From an uncultured Parabacteroides sp. (lineage in GTDB: Bacteria; Bacteroidota; Bacteroidia; Bacteroidales; Tannerellaceae): 64,000 nucleotides of DNA. How positions within the stretch are numbered: position 1 is the stretch's first letter; every line of letters begins with the position of its first letter. The position numbers and the translations under genes are program-made. Of the stretch, positions 17,970 through 26,105 are shown piece by piece. The notes beneath the pieces are model-generated. The model saw only the letters and a list, made by a program, of their open reading frames with translations, was not told where the DNA came from and did not search any database. The stretch is taken from NCBI RefSeq assembly GCF_947855115.1, contig NZ_CANTZW010000001.1:62001-126000 (forward strand), written 5' to 3'.

Positions 17970-19373
17970 ATGAATTATTCTTTTAAAACGATAAGCAAGA
18001 AGGTGATGGGCGACCTTCATACACCTGTAAGTATCTATCTGAAGGTGCGGGATATTTATCCGGAATCGGCTTTGTTGGAAAGCTCGGATTTTCATGGAAA
18101 CGAGAACAGCCTTTCTTTTATAGCGCTTCGCCCTTTGGCGAGCATCGGTATCAACAACGGGGAATGCACGGCGACCTTCCCGGACGAGCCCCGGGAGGTT
18201 ACCCCGCTTTCCGAAACCTACAACGTACCCGAGGCGATGAACGCTTTCCTCGGTCGTTTCAAGGTGGAGGGAGCGGATAAGAAGGTTTGCGGATTATTCG
18301 GCTACACGGCTTTCGATGCCGTCCGTTATTTCGAGAACATCCCGGTCATGGAAGTTCACCACGAGGAGAACGATGCTCCCGATATGCTATACCTATTATA
18401 TAAGTATGTCCTTGTCTTCGATCATTTCAAGAATGAACTGACACTGGTGGAGATGGTTCAAGACGGCGAGGATAGCGGGTTGGAAGAGATTCTTACGCTG
18501 ATAGAGAACCGTAACTTCGCTTCCTATAATTTCCAGACGGCAGGTCCCGAGACCTCCTCGATCTCCGGCGAGGAATATAAGGCGATGGTTCGCCAAGGTA
18601 TCAAGCACTGCCTGCGGGGGGATGTCTTCCAGATCGTATTAAGCCGTCGCTTCGAGCAGCCGTTCAAGGGTGACGACTTCAAGGTGTACCGGGCTCTCCG
18701 CAGCATCAACCCTTCTCCTTATTTGTTTTATTTCGATTTCGGAGGTTTCCGTATCTTCGGTTCTTCCCCCGAGACGCATTGCAAGGTAACGGGCAGACAT
18801 GCCAGTATCGACCCGATCGCCGGGACCGCTTTCCGTACCGGGAATATCGAGGTAGATAAACAACGTACCGAGGCTCTGCTAGCCGATCCCAAGGAGAACG
18901 CCGAGCATGTGATGCTGGTAGATCTCGCCCGTAACGACCTAAGCCGTAACGCCCACAACGTACAGGTGGATTTCTATAAAGAGGTACAATATTATAGCCA
19001 TGTCATCCACCTCGTATCTCGTGTGAGTGGTGAGATCAATGCCGATAGTAACCCGGTAAAGACCTACGTCGATACCTTCCCCGCCGGTACGCTGAGCGGG
19101 GCTCCCAAAGTACGGGCCATGCAACTGATCACCGACATCGAGCATCATAACCGGGGTGCTTACGGTGGCTGTATCGGTTTCATCGGTCTGGACGGCGACT
19201 TGAACCAAGCGATCACGATCCGTACCTTCGTCAGCCGCGGCAACGTACTTTATTACCAAGCAGGAGCCGGAATCGTAGCCAAAAGTAACGATGAACGTGA
19301 ATTGCAAGAAGTAAACAATAAACTGGGAGCCTTGAAGAAGGCGATAGATTTAGCGGAGAAATTAATTAATTGA
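17970..19373 (+). CDS. trpE: Anthranilate synthase component I
   Basis: Makes anthranilate from chorismate with ammonia supplied by TrpG; first committed step of tryptophan synthesis. The protein has 467 residues. An LLESSDF motif near residues 35-41 corresponds to the tryptophan feedback-binding LLES site. The chorismate-binding core holds PSPYLFYFDFGGFRIFGSSP, DPIAGTAFRTG and AGTLSGAPKVRAM. It follows trpB by 54 bp of AT-rich repeat-like sequence and is followed by 28-bp tandem repeats before trpG. Confidence 0.97.
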   Translation: MNYSFKTISKKVMGDLHTPVSIYLKVRDIYPESALLESSDFHGNENSLSFIALRPLASIGINNGECTATFPDEPREVTPLSETYNVPEAMNAFLGRFKVEGADKKVCGLFGYTAFDAVRYFENIPVMEVHHEENDAPDMLYLLYKYVLVFDHFKNELTLVEMVQDGEDSGLEEILTLIENRNFASYNFQTAGPETSSISGEEYKAMVRQGIKHCLRGDVFQIVLSRRFEQPFKGDDFKVYRALRSINPSPYLFYFDFGGFRIFGSSPETHCKVTGRHASIDPIAGTAFRTGNIEVDKQRTEALLADPKENAEHVMLVDLARNDLSRNAHNVQVDFYKEVQYYSHVIHLVSRVSGEINADSNPVKTYVDTFPAGTLSGAPKVRAMQLITDIEHHNRGAYGGCIGFIGLDGDLNQAITIRTFVSRGNVLYYQAGAGIVAKSNDERELQEVNNKLGALKKAIDLAEKLIN

Positions 19374-19378
19374 TGCCT

Positions 19379-19546
19379 GGTTGCAGAATTAATTGATTAA
19401 TTGTCCGGTTACAGAATTAATTGATTAATTATCTGGTTGTAAAATCAATTGATTAATTATCCAGTTGCAAAATTAATTGATTAATTATTCGGTCGCAAAA
19501 TCAATTGATTAATTATCTGGTTGCAAAATTAATTGATTAATTACCC
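19379..19546 (+). repeat. Six 28-bp tandem repeats between trpE and trpG
   Basis: Six units of 28 bp begin 5 bp after the trpE stop. Each has the form (G/A)GTTGCAAAATTAATTGAT followed by TAATTATC(T/C), and units differ at a few bases each. The core AATTAATTGATTAATT is nearly self-complementary. The array ends directly against copy 1 of the 97-bp palindromic element, so the trpE-trpG gap is almost all repeat. The unit count suggests a locus that could vary in length between strains. Confidence 0.9.
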
Positions 19547-19547
19547 A

Positions 19548-19644
19548 GTTGTAGAGACGGGGCGTGCCCCGTCTCCCACAGTCTGATAGTATTTTAAGTT
19601 ACCATTTTGAGGGGATGAGACGGGGCACGCCCCGTCTCTACAAC
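19548..19644 (+). repeat. 97-bp palindrome-ended element, copy 1
   Basis: Runs from GTTGTAGAGACGGGG to CGTCTCTACAAC. Its two ends are inverted repeats of each other, and each end is itself a palindrome (GACGGGGCGTGCCCCGTC). The middle carries a unique stretch (CAGTCTGATAGTATTTTAAG, then TTACCATTTTGAGGGGATGA). Four more copies occur in this window in both orientations, always between genes. It has no coding capacity. It resembles REP/BIME or MITE-type elements. This copy separates trpE from trpG. Confidence 0.93.
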
Positions 19645-19678
19645 AACAACAACAACAAAAATAAAACATACATATAAA

Positions 19679-20245
19679 ATGAAGATATTATTATTCGATA
19701 ATTACGATTCCTTCACCTATAATTTGCTACATATATTGAAGGAACTGGGAGCGGACGTAGAGGTACACCGCAACGACAAGATCTCCCTGGAAGACATAAA
19801 CCGTTTCGATAAGATCTTGCTATCCCCAGGGCCGGGCATCCCCGAGGAAGCCGGCATCCTCCTTCCCTTGATCCGTACATACGCCCCGACAAAGAGCATC
19901 CTAGGTGTCTGCCTAGGCGAACAGGCCATCGGCGAGGCTTTCGGCGCCACACTGATAAACCTTACCGACGTACATCACGGCGTTTGCTCCGATATACGGA
20001 TCATCGCTAAAGATCCTATCTTCGAGGGGCTGGAACCGGGTATACGTGTAGGGCGTTATCATTCTTGGGCGGTCTCCAAGGAAAACTTCCCGGATTGCCT
20101 GGAAATCACGGCAGTCGATACGGAAGAAGGACAGATCATGGGCTTGCGCCATCGTGAATACGACGTACGAGGTATCCAGTTCCATCCGGAATCCGTATTG
20201 ACCCCCAAAGGGAAAACGATCATAGAGAACTGGCTAAAACACTGA
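19679..20245 (+). CDS. trpG: Anthranilate synthase component II (glutamine amidotransferase)
   Basis: Supplies ammonia from glutamine to TrpE. The protein has 188 residues and a class I amidotransferase fold: the oxyanion loop SPGPGIPEEAG, nucleophile Cys78 in GVCLGEQAIGE, and the His169/Glu171 pair in GIQFHPESV. The residue two after the nucleophile elbow is Glu where many family members have His (LGHQ). I see no sign that this breaks the enzyme. The gene is not fused to trpD, unlike in enterobacteria. Confidence 0.95.
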   Translation: MKILLFDNYDSFTYNLLHILKELGADVEVHRNDKISLEDINRFDKILLSPGPGIPEEAGILLPLIRTYAPTKSILGVCLGEQAIGEAFGATLINLTDVHHGVCSDIRIIAKDPIFEGLEPGIRVGRYHSWAVSKENFPDCLEITAVDTEEGQIMGLRHREYDVRGIQFHPESVLTPKGKTIIENWLKH

Positions 20246-20308
20246 CGCTTCCTAAAGGAATTCTAAATTCCTCCGGAAAGTACTCCAGTTTCTTAAGCAA
20301 GGTACCAG

Positions 20309-20350
20309 AGTTTCTCTTAGAGGAAACTCTAGTTTCCTCTAAGAGAAACT
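20309..20350. repeat. Perfect 42-bp palindrome between trpG and trpD
   Basis: AGTTTCTCTTAGAGGAAACT (20309-20328), two bases CT, then the exact reverse complement (20331-20350). Related AAACT/AGTTT words continue on both sides (20265-20385). The 293-bp trpG-trpD gap contains no gene, only this palindrome and its degenerate neighbours. RNA from it would fold into a 20-bp hairpin without a U-run, which could act on mRNA stability or processing inside the operon. Confidence 0.9.
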
Positions 20351-20538
20351 AAAGTTTCCCAAGCAAGAAACTACAGCTTCCTGTACATTAACGTTTTTAG
20401 TTGACTACTTAGCGTCTTATTTATAAAGCAGGTTTACAGGTTTACGACTTAGTAATATACGACTTAGTAATAAAAGAGGTTGACCATGTTCTATCTTATT
20501 CATGAACGAGGTTAACCCGGACAAAAATCATTACAATC

Positions 20539-21534
20539 ATGAAGCAAATATTATACAGATTATTCGAACACCAATATTTAGGCAGGGAAGAAGCCCGGAA
20601 TATCCTTCAAAATATAGCGGAGGGGCGCTACAACGATTCCCAGATCGCCAGTCTGATCACCGTATTCTTGATGCGCAGCATCTCCGTAGAGGAACTAACC
20701 GGATTCCGGGAAGCATTGCTGGAGATGCGTGTACCAGTAGATTTAAGCGAATACAAACCGATCGATATCGTAGGTACCGGAGGCGATGGGAAAAACACGT
20801 TCAACATCAGCACTTGCTCTTGTTTCGTAGTGGCCGGTGCCGGTTACAATGTCGTAAAGCACGGTAACTACGGGGCGACCTCGGTAAGCGGCGCCAGCAA
20901 CGTGATGGAGCAACACGGCGTGAAGTTCACGAACGATATCGATAAACTACGTACCTCCATGGATACCTGCCATATCGCCTACCTCCACGCCCCCTTGTTC
21001 AACCCGGCGCTGAAAGCGGTAGCCCCGGTACGGAAGAGCCTCGGCGTACGCAGCTTCTTCAATATGCTCGGCCCGCTAGTCAATCCGGTCATGCCTACTT
21101 ACCAATTGCTAGGTGTATATAACCTCCCGCTACTACGTCTATATAATTATACATACCAAGAGAGCGGCACCCGTTTCGCCGTGGTACATAGCTTAGACGG
21201 TTACGATGAGATCTCTCTCACGGCCGATTTCAAGGTCGCCATGCCGGAGAAAGAGAAACTTTATACCCCGGAGATGCTCGGATTCAAACGTTGCACGGAA
21301 ACGGACCTCGACGGCGGTGAGACCCCGGAGGAAGCGGCCCGTATCTTCGACGCCGTATTAAGAAATACGGCTACCGAAGCCCAAAAGAGCTGCGTGATCG
21401 CCAACTCAGCCTTCGCTATCCAAGTGATCTGTCCCGAGAAGAAGATCGAGACGTGTATCGCCGAGGCATGCGAATCATTGGAAAGCGGAAAAGCGTTGGC
21501 TACATTCCGTAAATTTATATCTTTGAATAATTAA
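20539..21534 (+). CDS. trpD: Anthranilate phosphoribosyltransferase
   Basis: Transfers phosphoribose from PRPP to anthranilate. The protein has 331 residues, normal for the monofunctional enzyme. The PRPP-binding GTGGDGKNTFNIST motif is at about residues 77-90, and KHGNYGATSVSGASNVMEQHG-like sequence forms the anthranilate-side region. It is followed by about 120 bp of AT-rich, repeat-like sequence before trpC. Confidence 0.97.
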   Translation: MKQILYRLFEHQYLGREEARNILQNIAEGRYNDSQIASLITVFLMRSISVEELTGFREALLEMRVPVDLSEYKPIDIVGTGGDGKNTFNISTCSCFVVAGAGYNVVKHGNYGATSVSGASNVMEQHGVKFTNDIDKLRTSMDTCHIAYLHAPLFNPALKAVAPVRKSLGVRSFFNMLGPLVNPVMPTYQLLGVYNLPLLRLYNYTYQESGTRFAVVHSLDGYDEISLTADFKVAMPEKEKLYTPEMLGFKRCTETDLDGGETPEEAARIFDAVLRNTATEAQKSCVIANSAFAIQVICPEKKIETCIAEACESLESGKALATFRKFISLNN

Positions 21535-21653
21535 TCAATGTGACAATCGAACAATGTACCAACGTACCGACTTTGACGGTACATCTTCTATTGATACATT
21601 AATTAATGTAACGCATTATTCAATTGACACATTATCTAATTGGCACATTATTT

Positions 21654-22445
21654 ATGAAAGACATCTTACAAGATATCATCGCCAATAAGCGTATCGAGGT
21701 AGCCCGGCAAAAACAGGCCGTGAGCTTGCAAACCTTATTGGCTTTAGGTAGCGACCGTATGGAGTGTGACACACGTTCCATGCGTGCGGCGTTGGAATCA
21801 TCCCCTTCCGGTATTATCGCCGAGTTCAAACGTAAAAGTCCCTCCAAAGGCTGGCTGCATCCGGGAGCGAATATCGCCGACGTGGTACCCGCTTACGAGG
21901 CCGGAGGCGCTTCTGCCTGCTCGATCCTTACGGACGGGGATTTCTTCGGAGGTTCCTTGGGCGACTTGCAAAAGGCCCGTAGGCTGGTGGATCTCCCGTT
22001 ACTTCGCAAGGATTTTATCATCGATACCTACCAGCTTTTCCAAGCACGGGTGATGGGGGCCGACGCTGTCTTATTGATCGCCGCCGCCCTTACGGAAGAG
22101 GAATGCCGGATACTTGCCGAGACCGCCCATAGCCTGCAATTGGAGGTCTTGCTGGAAGTTCATAGCGAAGACGAGCTCAAATACCTGAACCCGGATATCG
22201 ATATGCTCGGCGTGAACAACCGTAATCTCGGCTCCTTCCATACGGACGTAAACAACTCATTCAAGTTGATCGATAAGATGCGAGGCTTCTCCCCTCTTTT
22301 GGTATCCGAGAGCGGGATCTCCGAAACCGATACCGTACGCCGATTGCGTGAGGCCGGTTTCCGTGGCTTCCTGATCGGAGAGACTTTCATGAAAACCGAG
22401 AGGCCGGGCGATACCTTGGCCCACTTTATAGGAGGACTGGCATGA
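21654..22445 (+). CDS. trpC: Indole-3-glycerol phosphate synthase
   Basis: Closes the indole ring from CdRP. The protein has 263 residues from the ATG at 21654 (MKDILQDIIANKRIEVARQK); the ten upstream codons are unlike the family. It is a TIM barrel with IIAEFKRKSPSKG, VLLIAAAL and LGVNNRNLGSF segments typical of TrpC. It overlaps trpF by the 4 bases ATGA, so the two are translationally coupled but separate proteins. Confidence 0.96.
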   Translation: MKDILQDIIANKRIEVARQKQAVSLQTLLALGSDRMECDTRSMRAALESSPSGIIAEFKRKSPSKGWLHPGANIADVVPAYEAGGASACSILTDGDFFGGSLGDLQKARRLVDLPLLRKDFIIDTYQLFQARVMGADAVLLIAAALTEEECRILAETAHSLQLEVLLEVHSEDELKYLNPDIDMLGVNNRNLGSFHTDVNNSFKLIDKMRGFSPLLVSESGISETDTVRRLREAGFRGFLIGETFMKTERPGDTLAHFIGGLA

Positions 22446-23116
22446 TCATCAAAGTCTGCGGAATGCGGGAACCCCGGAATATCCGGGAAGTAGCCGCCCT
22501 AGCCATCAACTGGATCGGCTTTATCTTCTACGAACGCTCCAAACGTTTTGTCGGGCAAAGCCCGGCGAGGCAGCAGGCAGCGGACAGCGAACAACAGACA
22601 GTTAATACCGACGCAAAGCAACTATCAACTGTCACTGGCCAACTGTCTACTAAGAAAGTGGGCGTTTTCGTCAACGCTACCATCGAATCCATGATGGAGA
22701 AAGCCTCTGCCTACAAGCTAGACTATCTCCAACTTCACGGTAACGAGTCGCCGGAAACCTGCCACACCCTACAGAAAAGAGGATACTCCTTAATCAAGGC
22801 CTTCCCGATCGCCTCCAAAGAGGATTTCGAGAAGACTAAAGAGTACGAGGGGCGAGTGGATTATTTCCTTTTCGATACCAAATGTGAAAGCTTCGGAGGC
22901 TCGGGCCGGCAATTCGACTGGTCTATGCTGGCCGACTATAAAGGCGAGACCCCTTTCCTCCTCAGCGGAGGCATCCATCCGGAAAGCGTGGAGGCAATAC
23001 GCAAATTCCAGCATCCCCGTTTCGCGGGCATCGACCTAAACAGCGGCTTCGAGATCGAGCCGGGATTGAAAGACATTGATAAACTAAAAAAATTCATCCA
23101 GCAAATACAAACCTAA
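22442..23116 (+). CDS. trpF: Phosphoribosylanthranilate isomerase with an in-frame insert
   Basis: Isomerises PRA to CdRP. Catalytic Cys6 sits in IKVCGMREP and the late Asp in AGIDLNSGFE. The protein has 224 residues. After ERSKRFVGQS the family normally needs roughly 20 residues to reach KVGVFVNA; here about 32 residues rich in Gln, Ser and Thr (about 40-71) fill the gap. The DNA there (about 22559-22655) is a CAACTGTC/GACAGTTG repeat like one inserted in the purF-type gene. The insert lies in a surface loop by position, so the enzyme probably still works. Confidence 0.93.
   Translation: MIIKVCGMREPRNIREVAALAINWIGFIFYERSKRFVGQSPARQQAADSEQQTVNTDAKQLSTVTGQLSTKKVGVFVNATIESMMEKASAYKLDYLQLHGNESPETCHTLQKRGYSLIKAFPIASKEDFEKTKEYEGRVDYFLFDTKCESFGGSGRQFDWSMLADYKGETPFLLSGGIHPESVEAIRKFQHPRFAGIDLNSGFEIEPGLKDIDKLKKFIQQIQT
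22559..22655. repeat. Palindromic mini-element inserted in trpF coding sequence
   Basis: The left part carries GGCAGCGGACAGCGAACA and GACAGTTAA; the right part carries CAACTATCAACTGTCACTGG and CCAACTGTC, which are approximate reverse complements. Length is compatible with the reading frame. The same word family fills a loop of the purF-type gene at 33926-34007. Confidence 0.7.
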
Positions 23117-23161
23117 ATTTGTTTCATCATACGGATATAAATGTAGGTTTGTATCCCGCTA

Positions 23162-23257
23162 GTTGTAGAGACGGGGCGTGCCCCGTCTCCCACCGTCTGA
23201 TAGTATTTTTAAGTTACCATTTTGAGGGGATGAGACGGGGCACGCCCCGTCTCTACA
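23162..23257 (+). repeat. 97-bp palindrome-ended element, copy 2
   Basis: Same orientation and almost the same sequence as copy 1, lying between trpF and trpA. The right outer end is CTCTACAGCC instead of CTCTACAAC, so the outermost bases no longer pair. It forms most of the 168-bp gap. Confidence 0.92.
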
Positions 23258-23284
23258 GCCTTAAATTATAAAATAGAATTCAAA

Positions 23285-24058
23285 ATGAATCGCATCACAA
23301 ACTTATTCCAGACCCAGAAAGACGGGATACTCTCCGTCTATTTCACCGCCGGTTATCCGAACTTAAACGATACGGCAAACATCTTAAAGGCTTTACAGGC
23401 TAAAGGTATCCACATGGTAGAGGTAGGAATCCCCTTCTCCGATCCGATGGCAGACGGTCCTGTCATCCAAGAGGCCGCCACGCAAGCGTTGCGTAACGGG
23501 ATGTCGCTGCATCTCCTGTTCGACCAATTGAAAGAGATCCGGAGAGAAGTACAGATCCCGATCATCCTGATGGGCTATCTGAACCCTGTCATGCAATACG
23601 GCTTCGAGAAATTCTGCGAGAGTTGCGTAGAGGTCGGCGTAGACGGAATGATCATCCCCGACCTGCCTTACGCCGATTATATCGCCGACTACAAGGAGAT
23701 CGCCGACCGGCACGACCTGAAAATGATCATGCTGATCACCCCCGAGACCTCCGAGGAGCGTATCCGGCTGATCGACGCCCATACCAGCGGGTTTATCTAT
23801 ATGGTATCCAGCGCCGCCACGACCGGGGCCCAGCAAAGCTTCAACGAGCAGAAGCAAGCCTATTTCCGGCGTATCAACGCCATGAATCTGAACAATCCCC
23901 GCTTGGTAGGTTTCGGTATCAGCAATAAAGCTACTTTCGAGGCCGCGGCAGCCAATTCTTCCGGTGCTATCATCGGCAGTAAGTTCGTACAATTGCTAAA
24001 GAGCGAACCTACTCCCGCCGAGGCGGTCGATAAGTTGCTGGATGCCCTGAAACAATAG
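23285..24058 (+). CDS. trpA: Tryptophan synthase alpha chain
   Basis: Cleaves indole-3-glycerol phosphate to indole, which is channelled to TrpB. The protein has 257 residues. [18 protein letters not shown] holds the catalytic Glu and Asp, and [12 protein letters not shown] the middle-barrel region. It is the last gene of the operon, far from trpB, the first. Confidence 0.97.
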   Translation: MNRITNLFQTQKDGILSVYFTAGYPNLNDTANILKALQAKGIHMVEVGIPFSDPMADGPVIQEAATQALRNGMSLHLLFDQLKEIRREVQIPIILMGYLNPVMQYGFEKFCESCVEVGVDGMIIPDLPYADYIADYKEIADRHDLKMIMLITPETSEERIRLIDAHTSGFIYMVSSAATTGAQQSFNEQKQAYFRRINAMNLNNPRLVGFGISNKATFEAAAANSSGAIIGSKFVQLLKSEPTPAEAVDKLLDALKQ

Positions 24059-24077
24059 GAACTTTATTTGTGTTCTA

Positions 24078-24117
24078 TCGCGGTAAAGATCCCGGACTTA
24101 TCGTATCTTTACCGCGA
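24078..24117. promoter_or_regulatory. 13-bp perfect inverted repeat between trpA and the alcohol dehydrogenase
   Basis: TCGCGGTAAAGAT (24078-24090) and ATCTTTACCGCGA (24105-24117) are exact reverse complements with 14 nt between. The sequence ends 10 bp before the dehydrogenase ATG. There is no U-run after it, so it is not a standard terminator. It may be an operator or an mRNA structure near the start codon. Confidence 0.6.
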
Positions 24118-24127
24118 ACATAAAAAC

Positions 24128-25282
24128 ATGAATAGTCCTATGAATAATTTCACTTTTCACAACCCTACCCGTTTATTATTCGGTAAGGGCATGATTGAGA
24201 AACTGAGTACGGCCATCCCGATGGTACATCGCATCATGATTACCTTCGGAGGAGGCAGCGTAAAGAAAAACGGTGTGTACGACCAAGTAATCAAGGCGCT
24301 AAAGGATCGCGATTATATCGAGTTCTGGGGTATCGAGCCTAACCCCACGATCGAGACCTTGCGAGAAGCTATCCGGATAGCGAAAGACAAGCAAGTGGAT
24401 TTTCTACTGGCGGTAGGCGGTGGTTCCGTAATAGACGGAACAAAGCTGATCTCCGCCGGTATCCAGTATGACGGTGATCCTTGGGAACTGGTACAGAAAG
24501 GGGGCTACTATCATACCGTGCCGATGGGTACCGTATTGACCTTGCCCGCCACGGGTTCCGAGATGAATAACGGGGCGGTGATCTCCCGGAAAGAGACGCA
24601 AGAGAAATATCCCTTCTACAGTAATTTCCCCGTATTCTCCATCTTAGACCCGGAAACAACTTTCAGCCTGCCTCCCTATCAAGTGGCTTGCGGTATCGCC
24701 GACACCTTCGTACATGTGATGGAGCAATATATGACTACGACCGGCCAATCCCGCTTGATGGATCATTGGGCGGAAAGTATCTTAAGTACCTTGATCGAGA
24801 TCGCCCCAAAGATCAAGGAAAATCCGGGGGATTACGATCTGATGGCAGATTTCATGTTATCTGCCACGATGGGCTTGAACGGTTTTATCGCTATGGGCGT
24901 AACGCAAGACTGGGCTACCCATATGATCGGACACGAGCTGACCGCCCTTCACGGATTGACGCATGGAGCGACCTTGGCGATCGTCTTCCCGGGGACCTTA
25001 CGTACTCTTCGCAAGCAGAAAGAGGGGAAGATCCTGCAATATGGCGAACGGGTATGGGGTATCAATAGCGGAACGACGGAGGAACGTATAGAGCAAACCA
25101 TCGAGAAGACCGAGCAATTTTTCCAAAGCCTCGGTTTATCCACCCGCCTCAGCCAAGAGAAGATTGGCGATGCGACGATCACCGAGATCGAGAATCGCTT
25201 CAATGAGCGTAACGTTGCTTTTGGAGAGGCGAAGAATGTAACGGGTAGCGTGGCACGGGAAATATTGGAGAGTTGTAAATAG
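24128..25282 (+). CDS. Iron-containing alcohol dehydrogenase (YqhD/BDH-like)
   Basis: A group III NAD(P)-dependent dehydrogenase that reduces aldehydes to alcohols. The protein has 384 residues from the ATG at 24128. The Rossmann GGGSVIDGTKLI segment is at about residue 98, and metal ligands are in CGIADTFVHVMEQY and HELTALHGLTHG. The overall form is closest to the YqhD/butanol dehydrogenase branch (start NFTFHNPTRLLFGKGM). Substrate not determinable. It follows trpA in the same direction by 69 bp, with an inverted repeat between, so it may be read partly from the trp operon. Confidence 0.92.
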   Translation: MNSPMNNFTFHNPTRLLFGKGMIEKLSTAIPMVHRIMITFGGGSVKKNGVYDQVIKALKDRDYIEFWGIEPNPTIETLREAIRIAKDKQVDFLLAVGGGSVIDGTKLISAGIQYDGDPWELVQKGGYYHTVPMGTVLTLPATGSEMNNGAVISRKETQEKYPFYSNFPVFSILDPETTFSLPPYQVACGIADTFVHVMEQYMTTTGQSRLMDHWAESILSTLIEIAPKIKENPGDYDLMADFMLSATMGLNGFIAMGVTQDWATHMIGHELTALHGLTHGATLAIVFPGTLRTLRKQKEGKILQYGERVWGINSGTTEERIEQTIEKTEQFFQSLGLSTRLSQEKIGDATITEIENRFNERNVAFGEAKNVTGSVAREILESCK

Positions 25283-25413
25283 ACATTCAAGGCATTCACG
25301 GCCCTAAATAGAAAATTATCGTATAAAGCTTGTATTGTACAAGTTGCCTGTCGTATAATTTGTCTGTTATATGGCTAGGTATCATACATTGTCTATGTCT
25401 ATCATACATTGTC

Positions 25414-25510
25414 TTGTAGAGACGGGGCGTGCCCCGTCTCATCCCCTCAAAATGGTAACTTAAAAATACTATCAGACGGTGGGAGACGGGGCACGCCCCG
25501 TCTCTACAAC
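25414..25510 (-). repeat. 97-bp palindrome-ended element, copy 3
   Basis: Inverted relative to copies 1 and 2: the middle reads ATCCCCTCAAAATGGTAAC on the plus strand. It lies between the convergent dehydrogenase and lutC genes, where its two GC-rich hairpins could stop transcription from both sides. The rest of this 244-bp gap holds short repeated ATCATACATTGTCTATG words and nothing else I recognise. Confidence 0.93.
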
Positions 25511-25526
25511 AAATGGGGTATGGGGT

Positions 25527-26105
25527 TTATTTTAACAGGACTACTACTTGGATTGGGCCATGCGCCCCGAATACTAGGGCTTGTTCGATATCGGCGGTCT
25601 TTGAGGGGCCGGACATGAAGACACCATAATCATAATCCATAGAGGCGGTACGACGGTAAGCCTCATTCATCGTATGAACCAATTGAGTCTTGTCCAACAA
25701 GATCACCAAAGCGTTCGAGATAAAGTACAGGCCTTTATAACGTACCTGACGAGGCAACCAGACAGCGGCATTCTCCACCACGCCGAAACTACCTTCCACC
25801 ACAGATACGTCCGTCCCGTTCAACTCCCGGGGATCAGTCAGCTCATCCGGGTTAAAGGTAGCGCAAGTAATCTCCTTCAAATTCGAGGCGATACGTTTCG
25901 CCTCCGGAAACTCACGACGGATCACCTCATTCACATCCTCGCCGGGCCTCAACTCAATGGCCTTGCCACCCGCCCCGGCCAGCACCTCCGAGAACGTAGC
26001 CAACTTATCCGCATAAGTAATCGCCTCCAACGTAAGCTCGGGCATCTCGTGGCGTACACCCGTATGACGACGGATACTCGCCAATATAGAATCTCTACTA
26101 CTCAT
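25527..26105 (-). CDS. lutC: Lactate utilisation protein C (LUD domain)
   Basis: A 192-residue LUD-domain protein, third part of the LutABC L-lactate oxidase complex. The late TASMDYDYGVFMSGPSKTAD and HGPIQVVVLLK segments are typical of LutC. It starts on the base that ends lutB (26105), so translation is coupled. It has no iron-sulfur motif of its own. Confidence 0.92.
   Translation of the reverse strand: MSSRDSILASIRRHTGVRHEMPELTLEAITYADKLATFSEVLAGAGGKAIELRPGEDVNEVIRREFPEAKRIASNLKEITCATFNPDELTDPRELNGTDVSVVEGSFGVVENAAVWLPRQVRYKGLYFISNALVILLDKTQLVHTMNEAYRRTASMDYDYGVFMSGPSKTADIEQALVFGAHGPIQVVVLLK

Noticed and set aside
19379..19546. 28-bp repeats as a CRISPR array
   Set aside because: The units are directly adjacent with no spacers, so this is a plain tandem repeat.
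19548..19644. 97-bp element as an integron attC site
   Set aside because: No integron integrase and no attC core sites; copies stand alone in both orientations at unrelated genes.
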